A DNA stretch of 7,820 nt. Source: JASFJH01 sp050117725. Lineage in GTDB: Bacteria > Pseudomonadota > Gammaproteobacteria > AKS1. The notes beneath the pieces were generated by a model. That model did not search any database. It was not told where the DNA came from and saw only the letters and a program-made list of their open reading frames with translations. Positions 1 to 5,869 of the stretch are shown piece after piece (position 1 is the first letter of the stretch; each line of letters opens with the position of its first letter). Both the position numbers and the translations under genes were made by a program. Location of the stretch: positions 1-7,820 of the forward strand of contig JASFME010000104.1 of NCBI GenBank assembly GCA_050117725.1, written 5' to 3'.

Positions 1-8
1 CCGCTGTG

Positions 9-953
9 ATGAGTTACCTGCCTGCCGATGTCAGTGAACTGCGTACCCTGACCGATTTAGTGCGTTGGGGCGCGAGCCGTTTCAATGAACACGAACTGTA
101 CTTCGGGCATGGCACGGATAATGCCGTCGATGAAGCACTGGCCCTGGTATTACATGCCCTGCATTTGCCGCACGGCCTGTCTCCCGAGTTGTTGCAGTCA
201 CGTCTGACTACGGATGAAAAGCAGCAGATCCTTGATCTGTTCAATCAACGTATCGAACAACGCCTGCCTGCCGCCTACCTGACGCACGAGGCCTGGTTTG
301 CCGGCCTGCCGTTTTATGTCGATGAACGTGTTCTTGTGCCGCGTTCGCCGATTGCTGAGTTGATCGAGCAACAGTTCCAGCCGTGGGTGGATACCGACAG
401 TGTTGGCAGCGTGCTGGATATGTGCACGGGCAGTGCCTGTATCGCGATTGCCAGTGCCTGTGCCTTTCCGCATGCACAGGTCGATGCCGCCGATATTTCC
501 AGCGATGCGCTTGAGGTGGCGAACATGAATATCGAGCGTCATCACCTGCAAGGGCAGGTAACGGCGATCCAGTCGGACCTGTTTGCCGCGCTGCAGGGCC
601 GGCGTTATGACATCATTGTCAGTAACCCGCCGTATGTCGACGTCGAAGACATGCAGGACCTGCCGGATGAGTTCCGCCATGAACCGGTGCTCGGGCTTGC
701 GGCCGGGCAAGATGGTCTGGATATCGTGCGCCGCATGCTGGTCGAGGCGGCCAGTCACCTGAATGATGACGGCATCCTGGTCGTCGAAGTCGGCAACAGC
801 GCCGTTGCGGTTGAGGAGATATGGCCGGATATCCCGTTTGTCTGGCTCGACTTCGAGCGCGGTGGTGGCGGTGTGTTCCTGCTCACCGCGGAACTACTGC
901 GTGAACACCATGATATGTTTGTAAACAGCCTGCCTGCACAGGTTGGAATGTAA
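9..953 (+). CDS. prmB: Ribosomal protein L3 N5-glutamine methyltransferase
   Basis: PrmB uses S-adenosylmethionine to methylate the side-chain amide of a conserved glutamine in ribosomal protein L3, in the cytoplasm during ribosome assembly. The 314-residue product is close to the E. coli length of 310 and aligns with it throughout. An N-terminal helical substrate-binding region (about 1-110) contains RWGASRF and GHGTDN, followed by YVDERVLVPRSPIAEL. The Rossmann methyltransferase domain then shows the SAM-binding motif LDMCTGSACIAIA (from residue 136) and the catalytic NPPY at 206-209, which holds the target amide. YVDVEDM after NPPY separates PrmB from the release-factor enzyme PrmC. The start is either ATG 9 or the adjacent in-frame GTG 6; the ribosome-binding site lies off the left edge, so this cannot be settled, but the length fits the family. 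Family identity is very secure. Confidence 0.96.
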   Translation: MSYLPADVSELRTLTDLVRWGASRFNEHELYFGHGTDNAVDEALALVLHALHLPHGLSPELLQSRLTTDEKQQILDLFNQRIEQRLPAAYLTHEAWFAGLPFYVDERVLVPRSPIAELIEQQFQPWVDTDSVGSVLDMCTGSACIAIASACAFPHAQVDAADISSDALEVANMNIERHHLQGQVTAIQSDLFAALQGRRYDIIVSNPPYVDVEDMQDLPDEFRHEPVLGLAAGQDGLDIVRRMLVEAASHLNDDGILVVEVGNSAVAVEEIWPDIPFVWLDFERGGGGVFLLTAELLREHHDMFVNSLPAQVGM

Positions 954-966
954 CGAAGAAATTCGT

Positions 967-1083
967 ATGGCAGCTGAATATGATGAAGATTCAATGAGTG
1001 ATGTGCCAGGGTTTTTGCCGGACCTTGAGGAAGGCCTGCGGGTGCTGCGCCAGAGCATGGCGAAAGGAGGGTCTCGAGATTGA
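967..1083 (+). CDS. Possible 38-residue small protein, unknown function
   Basis: A 38-codon open frame begins 13 bases after the prmB stop. A weak GAAG (955-958) lies 8 bases before its ATG. The predicted product is acidic at the N-terminus (MAAEYDEDS), then has FLPDLEEGLRVLRQ, which could form a short amphipathic helix, and a small basic tail. It has no membrane segment and I recognise no family. G or C occupies about half of third codon positions, lower than in the flanking genes, so coding use is not clear. The TGA stop overlaps the ATG of a 15-codon frame (1083-1130), with a strong AAAGGAGG at 1063-1070 upstream; that second frame crosses the FNR box and is probably chance. The real alternative is that the whole stretch is non-coding spacer. 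Confidence 0.25.
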   Translation: MAAEYDEDSMSDVPGFLPDLEEGLRVLRQSMAKGGSRD

Positions 1084-1087
1084 TGAG

Positions 1088-1105
1088 GATTGATCTGGAT
1101 CAATC
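1088..1105. promoter_or_regulatory. FNR/Anr-type activator box of hemN
   Basis: The site GATTGATCTGGATCAATC is a perfect dyad with two 8-base arms around TG. Its core (1090-1103) matches the FNR/Anr consensus TTGAT-N4-ATCAA at every fixed position. Its centre, at 1096.5, lies 41.5 bases before the start point predicted from the CATAAT hexamer, which is the classic spacing for class II activation by FNR-family [4Fe-4S] oxygen sensors. Regulation of hemN by FNR or Anr is known in other proteobacteria, and the enzyme works without oxygen, so site and function agree. A Dnr/NnrR-type nitric oxide regulator could also read this sequence. Confidence 0.88.
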
Positions 1106-1112
1106 GCATACG

Positions 1113-1139
1113 GACGGTCCTGCGGCATAATAGGCCGTC
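1113..1139. repeat. Inverted repeat spanning the hemN -10 and start point
   Basis: GACGG-t-CCT (1113-1121) pairs with AGG-CCGTC (1132-1139), making eight base pairs with one bulged T and a 10-base loop that holds most of the -10 hexamer. No run of T follows, so it does not look like an intrinsic terminator. It could be an operator over the hemN start, a structure in read-through RNA from prmB, or chance. Confidence 0.35.
1126..1131 (+). promoter_or_regulatory. Predicted -10 hexamer of hemN promoter
   Basis: CATAAT matches the sigma-70 consensus TATAAT at five of six positions. It predicts a transcription start near 1138, giving a leader of about 23 bases before the hemN ATG at 1161. No good -35 hexamer is present; the FNR-type box overlaps that position, as expected for an activator-dependent class II promoter. 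Confidence 0.7.
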
Positions 1140-1148
1140 GCCCAAGCT

Positions 1149-1154
1149 GAAGAG
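1149..1154 (+). promoter_or_regulatory. Ribosome binding site of hemN, selects ATG 1161
   Basis: GAAGAG touches ATG 1155 directly, leaving no spacer, but is six bases before the in-frame ATG 1161. The second ATG is therefore the better start; the first would add only Met-Val. Confidence 0.55.
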
Positions 1155-1160
1155 ATGGTC

Positions 1161-2546
1161 ATGCAACAATCCATCGTTTTTGATGTGCAGCTGCTGAAGA
1201 AATACGATATCAGTGGTCCGCGCTATACCTCGTATCCGACCGCACCGCAGTTCGATGCCGCTTTCACCGAACAGGATTACCGTGCCTGTATCGAGGCGAG
1301 CAACACGGCCAATCCGCAAGGGCCGCTTTCCTTGTACGTCCATCTGCCGTTTTGCGACACGATTTGTTATTACTGCGCCTGTAACAAGGTCGTAACGAAG
1401 GATCGCGGTCGCGCCCGGCCCTACCTGGATCACCTGCACCGCGAGATCGCCATGCAGGCCGCGCTGTTCCCGGCCAGTCGCGAGGTGCAGCAGTTGCACT
1501 GGGGCGGCGGTACGCCGACCTTTATCAGTCATGAACAGATGCGTTCACTCATGGTGCAACTGCGCGAACATTTTCCGTTTGCCGATGATGCAACGGGTGA
1601 GTATTCGATCGAGATCGATCCGCGCGAGGCCGATGCCGACACCATCACCGTGTTGCGCGATATCGGTTTTAACCGGCTCAGCATGGGTGTGCAGGACCTC
1701 GATGAAAAAGTCCAGCAAGCCGTCAACCGTATCCAGTCGGAACAACAAACCTTCAGCGTGATGGATGCCGCGCGTGAACAGGGCTTTCGTTCCATCAGCC
1801 TCGATCTCATGTACGGCTTGCCGTTCCAGAGTGTCGACAGTTTCCTGCGCACACTCGACCGGGTGCTGGCGGCGCAGCCGGATCGCCTGTCACTGTTCAA
1901 CTACGCGCACCTGCCGCACATGTTCAAACCGCAGCGGCGTATCAACGAGGCGGATCTGCCGGATGCGCAGACCAAACTGGATATCCTGCAGGCGAGCAGC
2001 AAGCGGCTCACCGAGGCCGGTTATGTCTATATCGGCATGGATCATTTCGCCCGACCGGATGATGAACTCGCCATCGCGCAGCGCGAGGGCAAGCTGTACC
2101 GCAACTTCCAGGGTTACTCGACGCATGCCGAGTGTGACCTGGTAGCGTTCGGTGCAACCGGTATCGGCCAGGTCGGTAACTGTTACTGCCAGAACCAGCG
2201 CGAGATGGCGGCCTATAGCGAGGCACTCGATGCGGGGCATCTGGCCGTGATGCGCGGTATGCGTATGAACGAGGATGATCGTATCCGCCGCGCCGTGATC
2301 CAGCAGTTGATTTGCCATTTCACACTCGCCTTCGCCGACATTGAACAGCGTTTCGGTATCGAGTTCACCCGCTATTTTGCCGATGAACTGCCGCGCCTGC
2401 AGCCGATGCAGGACGACGGCCTGCTTGACGTCGATGCACGGGGTATCGAGATATTGCCGGCCGGTCGTCTGCTGATCCGCAATATCTGCATGGTGTTTGA
2501 TGCCTACCTGGATCGTTCGCAGCAAAAGTACTCAAAAGTGATTTGA
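1161..2546 (+). CDS. hemN: Oxygen-independent coproporphyrinogen III dehydrogenase
   Basis: HemN is a cytoplasmic radical SAM enzyme. It oxidatively decarboxylates two propionates of coproporphyrinogen III to make protoporphyrinogen IX, allowing haem synthesis without oxygen. The 461-residue product is close to E. coli HemN (457) and aligns along its whole length. SGPRYTSYPTA lies near the N-terminus. The iron-sulfur motif is C65-x3-C69-x2-C72, followed by C74, all equivalent to the E. coli cysteines (offset of three). GGGTP at 115-119 belongs to the SAM site. Further family blocks are NRLSMGVQD, NYAHLPHMF, GMDHFARPDDELA, RNFQGYSTHAECD and the C-terminal LLIRNICMVFD with a final SKVI. These separate it from HemW and other HemN-like proteins that lack the full activity. 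An FNR/Anr-type promoter drives it. The gene ends 49 bases before aroC. Confidence 0.97.
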   Translation: MQQSIVFDVQLLKKYDISGPRYTSYPTAPQFDAAFTEQDYRACIEASNTANPQGPLSLYVHLPFCDTICYYCACNKVVTKDRGRARPYLDHLHREIAMQAALFPASREVQQLHWGGGTPTFISHEQMRSLMVQLREHFPFADDATGEYSIEIDPREADADTITVLRDIGFNRLSMGVQDLDEKVQQAVNRIQSEQQTFSVMDAAREQGFRSISLDLMYGLPFQSVDSFLRTLDRVLAAQPDRLSLFNYAHLPHMFKPQRRINEADLPDAQTKLDILQASSKRLTEAGYVYIGMDHFARPDDELAIAQREGKLYRNFQGYSTHAECDLVAFGATGIGQVGNCYCQNQREMAAYSEALDAGHLAVMRGMRMNEDDRIRRAVIQQLICHFTLAFADIEQRFGIEFTRYFADELPRLQPMQDDGLLDVDARGIEILPAGRLLIRNICMVFDAYLDRSQQKYSKVI

Positions 2547-2559
2547 TCCTTCAGAAGGC

Positions 2560-2595
2560 GCGACGCCATCGGGATAACCCGCTACAATACCGGCC
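2560..2595 (+). promoter_or_regulatory. Predicted aroC promoter, probably leaderless
   Basis: TACAAT at 2583-2588 matches the -10 consensus at five of six positions. The usual spacing places transcription start at about 2595, next to or on the aroC ATG at 2596. A poor -35 match, GCGACG (three of six), lies 17 bases upstream at 2560-2565. No Shine-Dalgarno sequence is present in the 20 bases before the ATG, which supports a leaderless or near-leaderless transcript. aroC could also be read from hemN transcripts, since no terminator is visible in the 49-base gap. Confidence 0.5.
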
Positions 2596-3696
2596 ATGTC
2601 CGGAAACTCGATTGGCAAACTGTTCACGGTAAGCGGCTTTGGCGAAAGTCATGGCGCGGCGCTCGGCTGTATTGTCGACGGCTGTCCGCCCGGGCTGGAA
2701 CTCAGTGAAGCCGATTTGCAACACGATCTGGACCGGCGCAAGCCGGGTACCTCGCGGCATACCACGCAACGGCGCGAGGCGGATGCCGTACAGATCCTGT
2801 CCGGTGTCTTCGAGGGCAAGACCACGGGCACACCGATTGGCCTGATCATCCACAACACCGATCAGCGCTCCAAAGATTATTCGAACATCATGGACCGCTT
2901 CCGCCCGGGCCATGCCGACTATACCTACCAGCAGAAATACGGTGTGCGCGACTACCGTGGCGGTGGTCGCTCGTCGGCGCGGGAAACCGCGATGCGGGTC
3001 GCGGCCGGGGCGATTGCCAAGAAATACCTGCGTGAACGCTATGGTATGGAGATCCGTGGTTACCTGAGCCAGCTCGGTCCGATTCGTGCCGAGGCCTTTG
3101 ACTGGGATGAAGTGCGGCGTAACCCGTTTTTCTGCCCCGATGCCGGCAAGGTGGCCGAGATGGAGGCCTACATGGATGCGTTGCGCAAGGAAGGCAACTC
3201 CATCGGTGCACGCATTAACGTGGTCGCCTCGAATGTGCCACCGGGACTCGGTGAACCCATTTTCGATCGGCTCGATGCAGAGATTGCGCACGCGCTCATG
3301 AGTATCAACGCCGTCAAGGGCGTGGAACTCGGCGCGGGTTTCGCCAGTGTCGAGCAAAAGGGCACCGAACACCGCGATGAGATCACACCGGACGGCTTTC
3401 TGAGCAATCATGCCGGCGGGGTGCTCGGCGGTATTTCCAGTGGCCAGGACATTGTTGCGAGTATTGCGCTCAAGCCGACCTCGAGCATTCGCCTGCCCGG
3501 GCAGAGCGTGAATACACACGGGGATCCGGTCGAGGTCGTGACCACGGGCCGTCATGATCCCTGTGTCGGTATCCGCGCCACCCCTATCGCGGAAGCGATG
3601 CTGGCGATTGTCCTCATGGACCATGTGCTGCGGCACCGCGCCCAGAATATGGATGTGCAGTCCGGCACACCGGTGATCCCCGCCGGCAAGTCCTGA
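2596..3696 (+). CDS. aroC: Chorismate synthase
   Basis: AroC catalyses the last step of the shikimate pathway, the elimination of phosphate from 5-enolpyruvylshikimate-3-phosphate to give chorismate, the precursor of aromatic amino acids, folate and quinones. It is a cytoplasmic homotetramer that needs reduced FMN. The 366-residue product resembles E. coli AroC (361) throughout. Visible family marks are FGESHG at 15-20 with catalytic His19, RPGHADYTY with catalytic His106, RGGGRSSARETAMR from 121, the SNHAGGILGG-type block (here SNHAGGVLGGISSGQ), and RHDPCVGIR from 319. The start is fixed by the conserved N-terminus SGNSIGKLF, which begins right after the ATG, although no Shine-Dalgarno sequence precedes it. 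The transporter gene follows after 11 bases and is probably in the same transcript. Confidence 0.98.
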   Translation: MSGNSIGKLFTVSGFGESHGAALGCIVDGCPPGLELSEADLQHDLDRRKPGTSRHTTQRREADAVQILSGVFEGKTTGTPIGLIIHNTDQRSKDYSNIMDRFRPGHADYTYQQKYGVRDYRGGGRSSARETAMRVAAGAIAKKYLRERYGMEIRGYLSQLGPIRAEAFDWDEVRRNPFFCPDAGKVAEMEAYMDALRKEGNSIGARINVVASNVPPGLGEPIFDRLDAEIAHALMSINAVKGVELGAGFASVEQKGTEHRDEITPDGFLSNHAGGVLGGISSGQDIVASIALKPTSSIRLPGQSVNTHGDPVEVVTTGRHDPCVGIRATPIAEAMLAIVLMDHVLRHRAQNMDVQSGTPVIPAGKS

Positions 3697-3707
3697 TACG
3701 TGCTCGC

Positions 3708-4859
3708 ATGAGTGAGTCGGCCGCAGCACCTTACTGGCGACTGTCCGGTTTTTACCTGTTTTATTTTGCCACCATCGGCGTGATCGTGCCGTACTGGCCG
3801 CTCTACCTGAAGTCACTTGCTTTTTCCCCGCGCGAGATCGGCGAACTCATGGCCGTGGTCATGGCCACCAAGATCATTGCCCCGAATATCTGGGGCTGGA
3901 TCGCTGACCACACCGGCCAGCGTATGTGGATCGTGCGCGCGGGTTCGCTGCTGGCGATCCTGTTCTTTACCGGTGTGTTTTTTGGCCAGGGTTATTTATG
4001 GATGGCGGCAGTGATGGCGGCCTTCAGCTTTTTCTGGAATGCAACACTGCCGCAGTTCGAGGCGACCACCTTCAGCCATCTTGGCGAACAGACGCACCGC
4101 TACAGCAGTATTCGTTTATGGGGGTCGATCGGTTTTGTGATCGCAGCCATCGGGCTGGGCTGGGAACTGGAAGTACAGGGTGCCGGGAATTTGCCTGTGG
4201 TCCTGCTCGGTCTGTTTGTCGGGATCTGGCTGATCAGTCTGATCGTCCCGGAACGCGCCGCCGGCCATTTGAAACTGGATCAACTCCACCTGTTCGACGT
4301 CCTCAAGCGCCCGGAAGTGCTGGCGCTGATCATGATCGTATTTCTCATGCAGTTAAGCCATGGGCCGTACTACACGTTCTATACCATTTATATGGAAGAC
4401 CATGGCTATTCGCGCAGTTTTATCGGCTGGCTATGGGCGCTGGGCGTGATTGCCGAGATTGTCGTGTTTCTCATCATGCACCGTTTGATACCGGCATTTG
4501 GCCTGCGCCGTTTGCTGTTATTCAGTCTCGCCATGGCGGCATTGCGCTGGTGCCTGTTGGCCTGGTTTGTTGATTCACTGCTCATCATGCTCCTGAACCA
4601 GGTGCTGCATGCCGCGACATTCGGGGTTTATCACGCGGCCGCAATCCAGTACTTCCATGTGTACTTCAGGGGCAGACACCAGGGCCGGGGACAGGCACTG
4701 TACAGCAGTATGAGCTATGGAGCCGGGGGTGCGCTCGGCGCCTTGCTGAGTGGCTATGCCTGGTCAGGGCTTGGCAGCACGATGACCTATCTTGCGGCGG
4801 CACTGATCAGCGTGCTGTCAATTCTGATCGGTTGGCGTTACCTGCGCACACTTGATTAG
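3708..4859 (+). CDS. HcaT-like major facilitator superfamily transporter
   Basis: This 383-residue inner-membrane protein has about twelve hydrophobic segments, starting with FYLFYFATIGVIVPYWPLYL at about 15-34 and ending near the C-terminus. It belongs to the MFS group that includes E. coli HcaT (379 residues), the proposed 3-phenylpropionate transporter. Shared features are RLWGS at 136-140, the YYTFYTIY block from 221, GWLWALGVIAE from 240 and HAATFGVYHAAAIQYF from 301. The family match does not fix the substrate: HcaT relatives are scattered and mostly uncharacterised, so I do not transfer the aromatic-acid function. The gene starts 11 bases after aroC with no Shine-Dalgarno sequence, suggesting translation coupled to aroC. 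It ends 18 bases from the convergent lysR-type gene. Confidence 0.88.
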   Translation: MSESAAAPYWRLSGFYLFYFATIGVIVPYWPLYLKSLAFSPREIGELMAVVMATKIIAPNIWGWIADHTGQRMWIVRAGSLLAILFFTGVFFGQGYLWMAAVMAAFSFFWNATLPQFEATTFSHLGEQTHRYSSIRLWGSIGFVIAAIGLGWELEVQGAGNLPVVLLGLFVGIWLISLIVPERAAGHLKLDQLHLFDVLKRPEVLALIMIVFLMQLSHGPYYTFYTIYMEDHGYSRSFIGWLWALGVIAEIVVFLIMHRLIPAFGLRRLLLFSLAMAALRWCLLAWFVDSLLIMLLNQVLHAATFGVYHAAAIQYFHVYFRGRHQGRGQALYSSMSYGAGGALGALLSGYAWSGLGSTMTYLAAALISVLSILIGWRYLRTLD

Positions 4860-4877
4860 CACGAGACGGAATGTCTT

Positions 4878-5756
4878 TTACATCTTTTCCGAAAATTGTT
4901 GCAGTGTACGGATAAAGGCGCCGGCGGCATTCGACAGGGTTCGTTCGGTATGCCGGACCATGCCGAGCCGACGTTGCAGGTGCATGCCCTCGACTTCGAG
5001 GACGTGTACCTGCCCGTCGACCATCGTGTGTGGCAGGATGCTCCAGCCCAGACCAATCGAGACCATCATCTTGATGGTCTCCAGGTAGTTGGTCGACATG
5101 CGCACCTGCAGGTTTATACGGCGTGGGCGCAGGGCATTTTCCAGCACGTTACGCGTATAGGTGCCTTCGGCGGGCAGGATTGCCGGCCACCCGGCCAGCT
5201 TGTCGGCCGTACAGCGTTGCGCCCTGGCCAGTTGGTGTTGCGGGCTGACCACGAAGCGCAGCTGGTCTTGCCAGAGCGGCTCGAGCAACAACACTCTTGC
5301 GGGCTCGAGTGGCAGTGTCACCACGCCGAGTTCGAGATCGCCGTGCTCGACCGCCGCGCAGACTTGCTCCGAATCCATGAAATGCAGGTCGAGTTCGACC
5401 TCCGGGTAGGCGGCATTGAACCGGCGCAGTGTCGCAGGCAGGCGATGCAGGCCGATGTGGTGACTTGTACCGATGCTCAAGCGGCCACCAATCGCGCCGG
5501 ACAGGTTATGGATTGCGCGCTGACTGTCCTGGACCTCGAGCAGGATGCGCCGTGCCCGCGGCAGCAATGCCTGTCCGGCCCCGGTCAGGCGGATTTGCCG
5601 GCCGATACGGTCAAACAGCCGTGTATCAAGGCTGTCTTCGAGCCCGGCAATGCGCTTGCTTACTGCCGGCTGGCTCAAGTGCAGGGACTCGGCGGCACGC
5701 GAGAACGAACCCAGCTCGGCGACGCTGACAAAGGATTGCAGGGCAGCGATGTCCAT
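4878..5756 (-). CDS. LysR-family transcriptional regulator, divergent from leuCD
   Basis: This 292-residue protein has typical LysR layout and length. The N-terminal winged helix-turn-helix shows SFSRAAESLHLSQPAVSKRI at 17-36 and continues with the family pattern GLEDSLDTRLFDR. A linker helix runs to about residue 90, followed by a periplasmic-binding-protein-like effector domain beginning at GRLSIGTSHHIGLHRLP and containing GDLELGVVTLP. LysR proteins usually act as tetramers and often control a divergent neighbour together with their own gene. Here that neighbour is leuC, 113 bases away, so leucine biosynthesis is the likely target; a LysR gene next to leuC is also found in Pseudomonas. The effector is unknown; an intermediate of the leucine pathway is a reasonable guess only. 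A minimal AGG lies 3 bases before the ATG. Family assignment is firm, the target is inferred. Confidence 0.93.
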   Translation of the reverse strand: MDIAALQSFVSVAELGSFSRAAESLHLSQPAVSKRIAGLEDSLDTRLFDRIGRQIRLTGAGQALLPRARRILLEVQDSQRAIHNLSGAIGGRLSIGTSHHIGLHRLPATLRRFNAAYPEVELDLHFMDSEQVCAAVEHGDLELGVVTLPLEPARVLLLEPLWQDQLRFVVSPQHQLARAQRCTADKLAGWPAILPAEGTYTRNVLENALRPRRINLQVRMSTNYLETIKMMVSIGLGWSILPHTMVDGQVHVLEVEGMHLQRRLGMVRHTERTLSNAAGAFIRTLQQFSEKM

Positions 5757-5808
5757 AACCTATAATCAAAAGGAATAATAATTATAATAATAATGCATTT
5801 GTGTTATG
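5757..5808. promoter_or_regulatory. AT-rich lysR-leuC intergenic control region
   Basis: Only 10 of these 52 bases are G or C, against GC-rich genes on both sides. The centre (5774-5794) is a run of AAT/TAA units containing the palindrome ATAATTAT. AATGCATT (5792-5799) is a second 8-base palindrome. CATAAC at 5754-5759 and GTTATG at 5803-5808 form an inverted pair 43 bases apart, one on the lysR start codon and one between its -35 and -10. The region probably holds the LysR operator, but the low complexity makes any T-N11-A box ambiguous, so I do not choose one. Confidence 0.55.
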
Positions 5809-5814
5809 AGTCAA
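5787..5814 (-). promoter_or_regulatory. Predicted promoter of the LysR-type gene
   Basis: On the - strand TTGACT (5809-5814) matches the -35 consensus at five of six positions. After a 16-base spacer comes TATTAT (5787-5792), also five of six. Transcription would start near 5780, about 24 bases before the ATG. Several overlapping -10-like hexamers exist in the AT run, so the exact one is uncertain. Confidence 0.5.
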
Positions 5815-5827
5815 GCCCGCCTAAACT
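5799..5827 (+). promoter_or_regulatory. Candidate leuCD promoter
   Basis: TTGTGT (5799-5804) and TAAACT (5822-5827) are separated by 17 bases, each matching the sigma-70 consensus at four of six positions. The predicted start is near 5834, giving a leader of about 36 bases. The -35 overlaps the putative lysR promoter on the other strand, as is common for LysR-type divergent pairs. The perfect TATAAT at 5783-5788 is an alternative -10, but has no -35 partner at the right distance. Confidence 0.3.
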
Positions 5828-5856
5828 TCCGTGCTATCAGTGACTTGCCCTATACC

Positions 5857-5862
5857 CGGAGA
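5857..5862 (+). promoter_or_regulatory. Ribosome binding site of leuC, selects ATG 5870
   Basis: CGGAGA lies 7 bases before ATG 5870. It rules against the in-frame GTG at 5831, which would add 13 residues with no counterpart in LeuC proteins. Confidence 0.8.
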
Positions 5863-5869
5863 CAAGCAA

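Noticed and set aside
2557..2567. GGCG-CGA-CGCC hairpin after hemN as terminator.
   Set aside because: It is four base pairs with no following T-run, too weak to call.
2551..3816. A 421-codon open frame antisense to aroC.
   Set aside because: It covers a certain aroC gene, has no recognisable domain, and is the expected product of strong codon bias in the real frame.
4864..4879. Short hairpin with T-run as a terminator between the convergent genes.
   Set aside because: The stem is only four or five pairs, AT-poor tracts are short, and it would be weak in both directions.
4896..5765. A 289-codon + strand frame opposite the LysR-type gene.
   Set aside because: Its protein resembles no family, while the - strand has a complete LysR protein. 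It is a codon-bias shadow.
5764..5776. Possible IHF site in the lysR-leuC spacer.
   Set aside because: AATCAA fits the first half of the consensus, but the TTR half is absent at the right spacing.
5831..5869. GTG 5831 as leuC start, or a leader peptide for attenuation.
   Set aside because: The added 13 residues have no counterpart in LeuC and no leucine codon cluster. A good ribosome-binding site favours ATG 5870.
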